DNA of 64,000 nt from contig CM032228.1 in assembly GCA_019009955.1 (NCBI GenBank), positions 99,583,501-99,647,500 on the forward strand, in the 5' to 3' direction. Positions 35,195 through 44,690 of the stretch are shown here, one piece after another. Source of the stretch: Riptortus pedestris. Taxonomy: Eukaryota > Arthropoda > Insecta > Hemiptera > Alydidae. The position numbers were made by a program, and so were the translations under genes. The number at the start of each line of letters is the position of its first letter. Within the stretch, counting starts at the first letter, position 1. Below the pieces are notes generated by a model that saw only the letters and a program-made list of their open reading frames with translations, made no database searches and was not told the DNA's origin.

Positions 35195-35785
35195 TTATTG
35201 TGTATATTAACCGAGATATTAAGATATTAGCATTTTTTAGTTTCCAGTCACTCCTAGTCAAGTCAAATTAACAATAAGCTGCTAGATCATGAACCACTTT
35301 ATTGGAAGAATATTATTATATTAAATACCAAATATTTTTTTCAATGAACTTTTACTGTTGTAAGATGATGTCGTCAATAAAGATTTTTAGTTCTCAAAAT
35401 GCTTATTTGCTCTATACCATACTGGATATTTCTTCTATAAATATTCATCAATTCTGCATAAGAGATGACGAAAATGAGGTACGTTCAAAAGTATATTCCC
35501 AATTACGGAATTTGGATTAAGGGGGCTAGAGAGAATTTCATTGAGTCGTAATACCTCCATTGTATTGTGGTGAAAATTGCTATATAATCAATATCGTCGC
35601 ATATTTAATTTCTTATAAATGTTCTTTGTAAAAATGTTTCCCGTATCTCGAGGTTTAAAAGGAGACTTGCATTTTTTAGTATTCAGTCATCAATAAACTC
35701 CAACATTCATGTCATATTAACAATAGCCTGACATATCATAAAACGTTATATTCTAAGCCTAAATGTAAGATTCGTTGTGCTTTTA
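35195..35785 (+). repeat. Two old HINE-like fragments
   Basis: 35200-35330 matches the subfamily A interior (TATTAACCGAGATATTAAG, CAGTCACTCCTAG, AACAATAAGCTG). 35462-35785 matches the 5' block and interior (GAGATGACGAAAATGAGGTA, CGTTCAAAAG, ATCAATAAACTCCAACATTC). No ends remain. Both are strongly diverged and probably come from two insertions. Confidence 0.6.
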
Positions 35786-36373
35786 CTAAATGGAATTTAT
35801 GACGTTGTTTCAGTAGACATAAAAAAAGTGGAAGCTACAATGATATTTATGGCTATTATCACGATTTTACTTATTAAGAAATCCGTGAGTAAGATTTGAT
35901 GAATATTTAATGTATGTATTTACGATGGAGGCAACATAAATTTTTAGAAGTAACTTTTTTAGTCTCTCAATAAAAAAGCGTTTTATTTTGATCCTCCAGC
36001 TCAAAGAAGGATATTTTTGCGTCTCTTGGCCAAATATTTAGCTTCCTTCCCTCCTTATTTCTGCGGAATGTTTGTTATAATTCTTATAAAGTAAAGACCA
36101 AGTTTTATGTTCACTTCCTTTGTTCTCTACCTTCTATATTTTATGTTAATTTTTTAGTCTGTCGTAAGACATATTTTTCATTGCTTCAAGAATCAAAACC
36201 AAAAACAGAAAAAAATAGCAATGGATCTTTGGCACTAGTTACATTATATAACTCTATGAATAATATTCTGAATACATTGGAACTGGGTTTTTCAATATAT
36301 ATTCAGTAGATTCCATGAAACCTCGACAATTTTTTTTTTTTCAGATTAAGCAATAACTAAAATACAAGGGGAA

Positions 36374-36431
<58 letters not shown>

Positions 36432-37406
36432 CATACATTCTGAAATTTCTGACATAATTAGGTCCACACAAATACAAAACTTATATAAAATAAGTCATCA
36501 TTTTAATTTTAGATGTCAGTCAGAAAAGAGTTGAGAAAAAAAATAATCATCGAAAATGTGAAAACTACACAGTTCTCAAATGAAATCGAACAAACAATTA
36601 ATGCTAGTTATAAGTGTAAACAAAACAATACATGTTACAATTTACCTTTGTTTTTTTCTTAAACAACCCAAAAAATGATTCCCAAGACCAATAATAATAT
36701 TGACATAAAAAACTAAAAACAAAATAGGAATATAGTGAGAATGTTCTATATGAAACACAAAAATATGTTCAGAGTAGAGTTTTAGAAGTGAAGGGTACTA
36801 TAATGAGGAGATTATTCTAACTGTTCGTTTGTAATTGAGTAAAAAACTGGTAGACTAACAGACAAGATTTAAGTTTTGATGGCAAAAATCTTAGAGTCGA
36901 CCGAAACATTAAAAATATTTTAAAAAATGAAGAAAAATATTGTACTTTACAAATTTGAATAATATTAGAGAATAACCTCAGAGTTTTATTTATATAGGTT
37001 GTTTACAATTGTTTCTGTTTGTTATCGCAATCTGATGTTATATTCTAAAAGCTTTAAAAAAATTTAAAATTTCACAAAAAATTTTAATTTCACGATCAAA
37101 CATTCTCCGAATAGCCTAGAGGAAAGAATCTGGAAAGGTAAACTTTTGATGGAAACATCGGGTTGAGCTTCGTGAAAACTTTCATTGGAAAGTTTGAGCC
37201 TCCGAGATATATTGACGGCTTAAACCGTGTGTTCCCCTTTTTTTTCTTTTTAAACCATTTCCCCAATACAGACCGAATTTCAAGGAGCTGTCACTAGGAA
37301 TTGTTTCCTCCGAATCGCAATGTAATCCCTTTTGTATATTGACCGGAAATATACGAGAAATATTCAAACAAAATATTCTCTGTCTGATTTACTTTTTAAC
37401 TAAAAG
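35786..37406. other. Intergenic with one (TA)n array
   Basis: (TA)n at 36378-36427 ends in (CATA)n and lacks HINE flanks. Otherwise AT-rich with no gene recognised. Confidence 0.5.
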
Positions 37407-37408
37407 TA

Positions 37409-38687
37409 TAGGGTTGGCAAATAAGTCCTTTCGGTTTTTGTATTCATGTTTTGTTTACAATATGTCACATTTATCTGATGCAATTAATCCCAACAGAGGA
37501 TTGTTTATCCTATTTGTAATATGTTAACAGTTATGTCTGTCGACACTTGTTAAGATTAGGTCAGTATTGCGTTTGTGATCCAGCTGAGAAGATGGACGGT
37601 AATTTATTGCATTATAGGCATATTTTGCTGTATTATTTCAAAAAAGGAAAGGGAGCTGCAGAGGCTCATAAAAAAATATGCGGGGTCTATGGGGATAAAG
37701 GCTTAACAGAGCGCACGTGCCAAAATTGGTTTGCCAAGTTTAGAGCAGGGAATTTTGACATAAACGACGCACCACGACCTGGTCGTCCACAAGAAATTTA
37801 AAGCATTGATGTTAAGGCTATAGTCGATCAAAATCCTTCCCAATCAGTGCGAGACATTGCTGAGGCCCTAGACATATCACATACAAGCGTAGAAAATCAT
37901 TTGCGGAAGCTCGGCTACGTTTCTAGGCTGGATGTTTGGGTCCCCCACTCTCTGACCGAAGCCAACTTGGCAAAACGCATTTCCATTTGCGATTCCCTGC
38001 GAAAACGTCAAGAAAACGATCCATTTCTTAAAAGACTTGTGACAGGGGATGAAAAGTGGATTGTCTAAGATAATGTGGTGCGAAAAAAATCTTGAAGACC
38101 TAGCAACGAACCACCTGGAACCACATCTAAAGCGGGATTGCACCCAAAGAAGATAATGCTTTCTGTATTGTGGAATTTCAAGGGTGTGATTTTTTATGAC
38201 CTGCTGCCACTAGGTAAATCAATCGATTCCACTCTATACTGCTCACAATTAACAAAATTGAATGAATCAATTCGCCCAGAACTGGCAAATCGAAAGGGTG
38301 TCGTCTTCCATCATGATAATGCCAGGCCCCACACTTCGGTAGTCACCCGCAACAAATTGTTAGCCCTTGGATGGGATCTTTTGCCCCACCCTCCCTATTC
38401 ACCGGACCTTGCTCCTAGTGACTACCACTTATTCCGGTCTCTACAAAATTCCTTAGGTGGAAAACGGTTTGAAAACGAACAGGGTGTCAGGGAGCACCTT
38501 GATCATTTTTTCGCTAATAAACCACAGACATTCTATGAGCATGGGATTATTCAGCTGATGGAGAGATGGGGTAAAGTAATAGAAAATAATGGACATTACA
38601 TTGTTGATTAAAATAAAAATTATGTTCAAAATATACAATAGTTTTCTTTCAACTTAAAAAACCGAAAGGACTTATTTACCAACCCTA
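37409..38687 (+). mobile_element. Near-complete mariner element with terminal inverted repeats
   Basis: The terminal inverted repeats begin TAGGGTTGGCAAATAAGTCC at 37409 and end at 38687 with the inverse of TAGGGTTGGTAAATAAGTCC. The first 30 or so bases match with one difference. Each end is flanked by TA (37407-37408 and 38688-38689), the standard mariner target duplication. The length of 1279 bp is typical. It carries one transposase frame of 340 codons including its stop. Because the repeats are nearly identical, the element could in principle be a substrate for a related transposase even though its own gene is dead. Confidence 0.9.
37592..38611 (+). pseudogene. Mariner transposase (D,D34D) with three premature stops
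   Basis: From ATG 37592 to TAA 38609-38611 a single frame of 339 codons is kept without any frameshift, close to the usual 340-350 residues. The N-terminus has helix-turn-helix features (CQNWFAKFRAGNFDINDAPR, GRPQE), then SVRDIAEALDISHTSVENHL as the second helix-turn-helix. The catalytic aspartates are D153 in TGDEKWI, D242 in HHDNARPHTS and D277 in YSPDLAPSDYHLF, giving D,D34D. The stops are TAA 37799-37801, TAA 38066-38068 and TGA 38093-38095; the last probably replaced a tryptophan codon. Only nonsense changes and no indels suggest a moderately young copy. Confidence 0.9.
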
Positions 38688-38700
38688 TAATTATGATATA

Positions 38701-38927
38701 CGGGGCTCAGGTAAGCCATGTAAGTTAAAGCGTTGACCTTAATCTCACATGGTAAACCTAGAGTGACGAGTTCGATTCCCGCCTGGACAATAGGAATTTA
38801 TTTAGTGGCGGAATTCATTAAATAAAATCCGTAGTCCCACTCTGGCTACAAAAGGGGTGGTAACCTGTAAATAACCCATCCCGATTAGCCTAAGTTGCAT
38901 ACAGTGGACTTTAATAAATAATAATTG
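38701..38927 (+). repeat. tRNA-derived SINE inserted beside the mariner end
   Basis: Complete SINE (head GGGGCTCAGGTAAGCCATG, B box GAGTTCGATTCCC, body, tail GTGGACTTTAATAAATAA). The flanking repeats TAATTATGATATA (38688-38700) and TAATTATGACATA (38928-38940) form a 13-bp target-site duplication that starts at the mariner's own TA duplication, so the SINE came after the mariner or into its empty neighbour. Confidence 0.9.
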
Positions 38928-39204
38928 TAATTATGACATAACCTTTAAAAGTAAAGTTGATGTGAAATTTTCATGGAACTTTTAAATGATAGACTAATTT
39001 TATAACAAGAATATTTAACGAAGAAATTTATAATAGGCAAAACAAAACCCATAGCAAGGGCATTATCAACATGTGGACGAAAAAGGTCTGAATTATCCAT
39101 GAAATAACTCGGAATGTAGTGAAATAATTATTTTTCTCTTCGAAATAAAATTTCTTTGCGCCTGCTAGCGAAGTGGCGAAGTAAATTTATTCAATAAATA
39201 TAAG

Positions 39205-39485
39205 AGGGGGAGAAAAAAAATGTATCTCCATTACTATGTACCGAATCAAATAATTGTATATAACCAACCTTGTTTCCAATTTAATCTTCTATAATGGTAA
39301 CTATACTTTTTATTTATTTTGAATTTAACTGAGGTTTTGCATTTTTTAACTTTTGAGCCTTTAGTAAACAAACCTCTACACTAAGTCACTGCACTTTCCA
39401 ACGAAGGTTTTATTCCAAGCTTAAATACTAAATGTGGTTTCAGCGCGTCTTTACTAGATAAGATTCATGCAAAATCTATAATATA
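39205..39485 (+). repeat. Old HINE-like interior fragment
   Basis: Segments corresponding to ATCTCCATTACTATGTACC, AACCAACCTTGTTTCCAATT, TTGAATTTAACTGAGG and the subfamily A block (CTTTAGTAAACAAACCTC) occur in the family order. Ends and TA array are absent. Confidence 0.55.
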
Positions 39486-39517
39486 TAAACTAGGACTGGA
39501 TACAAATTATTATGATG

Positions 39518-39746
39518 GGCTCGGGTTGGCCGTGCGAGTTAGGGCGTTGGCCCTAATCTTGCATGGCAGACCTAGAGTGGCGGGTTCGAATCCCGCCCTG
39601 GGCAATAGAAATTTATTTAATGACGGCCTTATTAAATAAACTCCTTAGGCCACCCTGGCTAGAAAAGGATGGTAACCTGTAGATAAGTAGATAACCCGTC
39701 TCGATTAGCCTAGTAGCATAAAGTGGACGTAAAATAAAAATAAAAA
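39518..39746 (+). repeat. tRNA-derived SINE with 14-bp target-site duplication
   Basis: The head (GGCTCGGGTTGGCCGTGCGA), B box (GGGTTCGAATCCC), body and A-rich tail are complete. AAATTATTATGATG flanks it at 39504-39517 and 39747-39760 without mismatch. A small internal duplication, GTAGATAAGTAGATAACC, is private to this copy. The B box matches the canonical GGTTCGAATCC exactly, so it looks young. Confidence 0.92.
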
Positions 39747-39760
39747 AAATTATTATGATG

Positions 39761-40504
39761 TGTTGTTAAATTAATAATATTTGAAAAATTATATAATAAT
39801 TTCTATCTGGAGCCTGACTTCTAGTAGCAATATATATATATATAATGAAATTCGGTGTTGCCTAATTAATAAGTGAATTGGACTCCCAAGTGTAGATCTA
39901 ATTTGATAATGTTGAATAGAAATGGGGTCTCCTCAGTGATTACTCCAGAGAAGTGAAGACAACTTTTTTTTTTTAATTCATCGCTATCATAACTAAATAT
40001 TATGAATTTGAATTTGCTCTCGCCAATGGCCAAATAGGTAATTTAATTATGGCAGCTAGACTGAGAGGAAGCTACTCAAGTCCCACTTGGTCTCGCATTC
40101 CGTTGTAGTGTTTGTGTGAGCCATATTTCTGTTTTTACTCTCAATCGACGCTTTCACGTTCCACGTTTCTTTTTGTTAAAGAACGTTTTTCCTTTTATTT
40201 TCCCTTCATTGGTTTTAAAGTGCACTAGCTGATGCAAGAGAATTCAAGATGATTACTGTTCATTTGTGCATATATGAGAGGAACAGGGTCAACTGCCTAA
40301 ACTTCAACGGTTAATATTGAGGTAACATAGTAACTATATTTTTGCATGTTTTCTATAAATGTCTTGATCATTTTTTATTCTTCAATCTCCCATGATTTTA
40401 ATGGTTATTCTTTAAAATTTTCCCGCATGGAAAGTTTCGAAAATCTATGTTATCAGTTTTTTTTTTTAAATTTTATTTGGTCAGCACTCATAACTAAAAG
40501 ATAT
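39761..40504. other. Intergenic, no recognised feature
   Basis: A short TA run at 39830-39843 and poly-T at 39965-39975. No gene. Confidence 0.45.
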
Positions 40505-40740
40505 TGTTACGTTTTTATTACCAAAACCAGTAATAAACGTTTTTAATAAGAGTTCTTTTGGATTGCAAAATTAAATACTCGCAAGTTTCACAGTTTTTAT
40601 CACTGCACAATTGATTTCACAATGCACAATAAACTTGGTAATTATTGTTAATTACTACTCCCAGTATACACTGATAGCGTCACTGTTCTTCAGATTACAC
40701 AGTCCAATAATTCACTCACGGTCACTGAAATTCACAGAAA

Positions 40741-40800
40741 GACGGCACTGCACTGTCCTTTACTTCGCGGCACTGCACTGTCCTTTACTTCGCGGCACTA
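40741..40800. repeat. 25-bp tandem repeat inside the LTR-like unit
   Basis: GGCACTGCACTGTCCTTTAC followed by TTCGC occurs twice in tandem, then as diverged partial units (GGCACTACACTGTC, GGCACTAAACTGTT, GGCACAACACTGTT) to about 40857. Confidence 0.85.
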
Positions 40801-40929
40801 CACTGTCTTAAACACGGCACTAAACTGTTACTTACAGTCACGGCACAACACTGTTCTTCTTATAAAAACACTTTACCGCACTGCACTAAGTCGCACTGTA
40901 GCACTGAACATCAAGACAGGTGAGAATAA

Positions 40930-40966
40930 AACTGACTCGCTCGCGGCTGGCTGGTTCTTTATATAG
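40930..40966 (-). promoter_or_regulatory. TATA box plus TCAGT initiator
   Basis: The minus strand reads CCTATATAAAGAACC and, about 30 nt after the first T of TATA, GAGTCAGTTTT. TCAGT is the arthropod initiator consensus, and the spacing is that of a TATA-Inr promoter. Transcription would run toward lower coordinates into the repeat leader. Confidence 0.6.
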
Positions 40967-41194
40967 GTCGTCGGCATACATCAAAGGGGAATTGTCTGGA
41001 CCATTCGACGCTGGACTCGACGGGTCTAGTAAGGGCTCGAGCCTCTGTCGGCTTCTTTGATCTATCTCGCACTTCCCAAATACGCGACTCTCTCTCTGAA
41101 GAATTATTCATGTATTTAATTTTCGCAACAGTATTAACAAGGGAATATCTTTATCGCATTAGTGATATGTATATATTATTGGTAAATCAGTACT

Positions 41195-41927
41195 ATGTCT
41201 CCCCAAATCTGCATCGTACTGTTTCATCCGATTGAAAATTCAAAACTATTTTCTTCAACTCAGACCTTTCAGAGAATTCTTTGGTGGTGGAACACAATTT
41301 TAAATATGGAAGACAATAGAGCCCCTAAAATCTGCTACAGAAGCCTCTTACTCATTGATTCTTTGCCGGCCAACAAAGCCAAATTGAATTTGGTCACGCA
41401 ATTAAAATTACTCCTAGGTTAAGTTTGGGCGAGAAGAACTTTTTACGCTACAAGCACCTGTAAATGGTGGCGCAATGGAACTTCTCTTGTGCATTATAAA
41501 AGAAGACTTAGAAAGAACGAACTCTGATAGAGTAAAGTCTTTTAGTCACATTTATCAACACATTTATGGTTATAACAAATATTTACAATACAGAATTAAT
41601 ATTGAGAAAATAAAAATGATCAGCCTACTAAGACTAGGAAGGGACAATGTTGATAAGACTAAAATGTAATAAAAATTACACGTCATCGATACGACTGCAG
41701 TATGCAAATTATGCCATGTGGACTATGAAACCCTAGAACACTCGACCCTATGTCCACAATACCAAGCTGTGAGGAAAGAGTTCAACACCTCATCACAAGG
41801 AAGCATTGCTGAATTCCTGCAAATCACATCCCTGGAAAAACTAAATAATATCTGCAAGTACATTCACAAAGCAATAACGCTAAGGTTATCAGAGATTACT
41901 GGGAGGTCGCAGGAAGAAACACGATAA
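41195..41927 (+). pseudogene. Non-LTR retrotransposon ORF2 C-terminus, decayed
   Basis: Three open pieces in order carry LNMEDNRAPKICYRSLLLID, then LQYRINIEKIKMISLLRLGR, then VCKLCHVDYETLEHSTLCPQ. The last shows a C-x2-C-x8-H-x4-C zinc-knuckle-like motif typical of the ORF2 C-terminus in I/Jockey/R1-group LINEs, which follows the RNase H or linker region. Stops and frameshifts separate the pieces near 41422-41475 and 41669-41718. The reverse transcriptase domain is absent. Downstream, at 42680-42720, TTGCACTCTGTAAGACAAAT looks like a LINE 3' terminus, which suggests the 42.0 kb repeat inserted into this element's 3' UTR. Confidence 0.6.
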
Positions 41928-42004
41928 GAAGGATGAAATTTCCCATATCAGCTCTTCACTAAATACTTATACATATAAAATTCATGTATATATAAATATA
42001 TTGT

Positions 42005-42649
42005 ACTAGCGGACCCGACAGAAGTTGTCCTGCATCATATTTCAAACTATTAGGATATTAAATTTAATAATATTATGATTAAAACAAAATCTACTTTTAA
42101 TAACACAAAAGACAATTTTGTCATGTGCACGTTTGCCTAAAAACAAATAGAAAATGAAATATCGCGAATTTTTTTTTCAGGTCTCCCTTATAAGCCCCCC
42201 CACTCCCGTTCGACCTAAAAATGTAACATAGATTATAATCATGAAAGAATTAATGCTAATTTAAATATAAAGTTTTGTTAAGTTCGGTTCAATCGTTAGT
42301 GCCCAATAAAATTGTTGGCTCCCATTTTAGTTTTTTAGTGTATATCTTGTTTATACTTTGTTATAGGACAAAAGTGAATATAACAAAAATTCCTCTAAAT
42401 AACAAAATAAACAACTTATATCCTGTGCAAATTTGACGAAAAAACCAACAGGAAACGAACTATCACTATTTTTAATTTCAGGCCTCCCTTACAACCCCTA
42501 GACCTGTTGCATCTCCCGGTCTGATTTGTGAATCTAAACCTTGCAGGGCGTCACCCAAACGCGTACAAAAAATGCAGTCAAATCGGTCCAGCCGTCTAGG
42601 AGTTCAGTAACATACACACGTACTGTAGAATTATATATATAAAGATTAT
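42005..42649 (+). repeat. Interspersed repeat R, copy 1 (RTE-type-tail element)
   Basis: Starts ACTAGCGGACCCGACAG and ends with CAAATCGGTCCAGCCG, AGTTCAGTAACATACACACG, GAATTATATATATAAAGATT. The same unit with the same ends occurs at 62408-63029. The CGGTCCAGCC phrase followed by a short TATATA tail is common at the 3' ends of RTE-like LINE and SINE families in arthropods. No long frame is present, so it is a non-autonomous or dead copy. Confidence 0.75.
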
Positions 42650-43243
42650 AAATATATATGTATTATTCATATTATTTTGTATTATATTTTGTTTATAAAT
42701 ATTGCACTCTGTAAGACAAATAAGTCAAAAGAATCATTATTCAATTCTATGTGTATATATTATTTGTCTGTCGTGTAGACTTCATTTTTATGAACAATAA
42801 TGAAGTTAACTATTTAGTTTAAGGTAAAAGAAAAGAAATGGTGGCTCTGAATTGAACCAATGTAAATTTCGAAATAGTTGGAAGTATGGAGAAAGACTAG
42901 GTGGGTAGCCCCAGCTGTCAGATTGAAGGCCGTTGGGATGCACCCTCTCCTACAATCGGCTTGTCTCCGGCCAGATGACACTTCATTTCCGCTTTCCCAA
43001 TCACACCCCATCAATCCGTTGCATTACCATATTTATATATGTGCGTCAGCATTGATATACATTAAAGATTCCGGGAACCAATTATAGATTACTAAAATCA
43101 AATTCTTGAATTTGTGGGAAACCCAAAGCCTAAAGTTGTATGTTTGTTCTACCACGGAATGAATGAATTAATACTCCTCTTCCAAATTAGATATTGCTCC
43201 AATATTAAGATTCGATTAACTTTGCCCGCTTAAGTTTGAAAAT
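42650..43243. other. Intergenic, partly LINE 3' UTR
   Basis: 42660-42725 probably continues the 3' UTR of the LINE remnant split by repeat R. The rest is unassigned. A 69-codon plus-strand frame at 42878 has no motif. Confidence 0.4.
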
Positions 43244-44110
43244 TTAGCAGATTTTCCATAATAGAAATGAGCTATTAAGGTTGTACTCATGACGTGATTT
43301 TCGACACATTACCCTATCGATCCTACACAGAGATAACCAAAAATGTGGTCCTTTCAAAACAACAAACACTATATCTAAATGTATTTTGAAAAACTAAAGA
43401 TCACGTATAAGAAACAAGTCTTAATAACATTAAGTCTTCTCTCTAATTTCTTTATTAAAGCACAAGGCCTTTCGGCACTAAGGTGCCATCATCAGTTACT
43501 TTGCAGTATAATAGATACCCGTGCTACTACTCTGTGGCCCGCCAGTATTGGCCTCATAACCGTAGCACTAGCAGCTATTATACAACCGAGTACTTGATTA
43601 TGGCACGTTAGTGGCGAAAGACCTTGTGCATTAATAAAGAAATTGGTAGGAAGACTTCCAGTTATTAAGACCTGTTTCCCAGATCTGCACTCCCACATCC
43701 AGCCACATACGAATTATAAAGATCACGTTCGTTGATGACTGAAATTGGACCAGAGATGGGCTGGTGGGGAATTTTAAAATTTGAAATATCTCCCTTACTG
43801 TGCATCAGATCTCAAAACTCTATAATGAAAACAATTCTAGTACTAATGAAATTGCCTGAGAACGTTATTCTATACGTTTATTCTCGAACATGAATATAAA
43901 CCAAGATATCTACATTTTTTAGTTTCAGCCTTCAGTAAACCCCCACTAAAACTCGTGTCACATTAACACTAGGCTGTATGGGCCAATTTATTCGAAGCTT
44001 AAAATACAAATATTGTTTTCATTGAACTATTTTTTGTGCAAATATTTTCGGTGTGATATCAACTCTTAAGATTTCACGTTCTAAACTCAATTATTTATAT
44101 TTGATCAACA
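43244..44110 (+). repeat. Old HINE-like copy with nested foldback element
   Basis: The 5' end (TTTAGCAGATTTTCCATAAT) and 5' block (GTTGTACTCATGACGTGA, ATCGATCCTACACAGAG) are present. A foldback element (43411-43680) interrupts it. The interior resumes with AAAGATCACGTTCGTTGATG and GAAATATCTCCCTTACTG. It ends in the subfamily A block (CAGTAAACCCCCACTAAAAC). The 3' stem-loop is missing. Confidence 0.65.
43411..43680. mobile_element. Foldback element, ~130-bp arms, with hammerhead-like modules
   Basis: The left arm starts GAAACAAGTCTTAATAAC and the inverse of the right arm GGGAAACAGGTCTTAATAAC. Similarity continues through TTTCTTTATTAA, GCACAAGG and GTGCTAC to a centre near 43545. On the minus strand the left arm reads CTGATGATGGCACCTTAGTG, CCGAAAGGCCTTGTGC. 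GGCAC pairs with GTGCC and the following AGGC with GCTT, a hammerhead-like order. The right arm carries a degraded version. Both strands show parallel open frames (43379-43597 and 43492-43698), which are a by-product of the symmetry. Confidence 0.75.
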
Positions 44111-44149
44111 CGACACAGAAAACTAAACATCATATTAGGTAATGGCCTT

Positions 44150-44690
44150 AGATGTAGAGTTCTACATTCCTTGGAGGACAAGAAGGGGATTTATGTAGAC
44201 GGGGAATTATTGAAAATTCAATATATCTCGATTAATATGAGTCAGGGCGAAACATTTTAAATAACCAATGTTGTTGAAAGTTTTGAAAACTTTTCCACAG
44301 CTATTTTTTTTATTTTCTCTGGAATATAAATACGGTTAACAATAAATATAAATACGGGGCTCAGGTTGGCCGTGCGAGTTAAGGCGTTGGTCTTAATCTG
44401 GCGTGGTAGACCTAGAGTGGCGGGTTCGATTCCCGCCCTGGGCAGTAGAAATTTATTTAGTGACGGACTCATTAAATAAACTCCTTGGGCCCACCCTGGT
44501 TAGAAAAGGGTGGTAACCTGTAGATAACCCGTCCCGATTAGCCATAGTAGCATAAAGTGGACGTAAACAATAATAAACATAAATATAAATACGGTATTTT
44601 TTTATTGGTTTCAGACGTCTAAACTAACCCCAACTTCTACACATCAGATTTTCACTCTACGAAAATCAATCATTAATCATCTCAAGTCTA
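44150..44690 (+). repeat. Old HINE-like fragment split by a SINE
   Basis: Before the SINE: GGGGAATTATTGAAAATTCA, ATATCTCGATTAATATGAG, AACCAATGTTGTTGAAAG. After it: TTTCAGACGTCTAAACTAAC, CCCAACTTCTACACATC. These are successive parts of the subfamily A interior. Confidence 0.55.
44357..44578 (+). repeat. tRNA-derived SINE, best-preserved copy, 15-bp target-site duplication
   Basis: The head GGGCTCAGGTTGGCCGTGCG with A box TGGCCGTGCGAGTTAAGGCG, B box GGGTTCGATTCCC and body hairpin CACCCTGGTTAGAAAAGGGT are followed by TAACCTGTAGATAACCCG and tail GTGGACGTAAACAATAATAA. ATAAATATAAATACG flanks it at 44342-44356 and 44579-44593. The head folds like a leucine/serine-type tRNA. The antisense B box translates to the phrase AGIEPATLGLP. 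Confidence 0.93.

Larger units (their letters stand above)
40505..41130 (-). mobile_element. Probable solo LTR of an LTR retrotransposon (minus strand)
   Basis: On the minus strand the segment starts TGTTGCGAAAATTAAATACA and ends near AATAAAAACGTAACA, so it has TG...CA termini that are also short inverted repeats (TGTTGCG/CGTAACA). It contains a core promoter: TATATAAAG (complement at 40957-40965), then TCAGT about 30 bp downstream. A G/C-rich transcribed leader follows. A 25-bp direct repeat sits in the leader. Flanking tetranucleotides are ATAT and GTAT, an imperfect duplication. No gag-pol lies next to it. A host promoter is the alternative, but no gene follows on that strand. Confidence 0.55.

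Noticed and set aside
39518..39600. A functional tRNA gene
   Set aside because: The tRNA-like head has intact A and B boxes, but it continues into the SINE body, is flanked by target duplications and recurs in several copies, so it is a retroposon head.
43379..43698. Two similar proteins on opposite strands at the foldback element
   Set aside because: The similarity follows from the palindromic arms; no family is recognisable.
44257..44472. Protein with RAGIEPATLGLP
   Set aside because: Antisense reading of the SINE tRNA-like B box.
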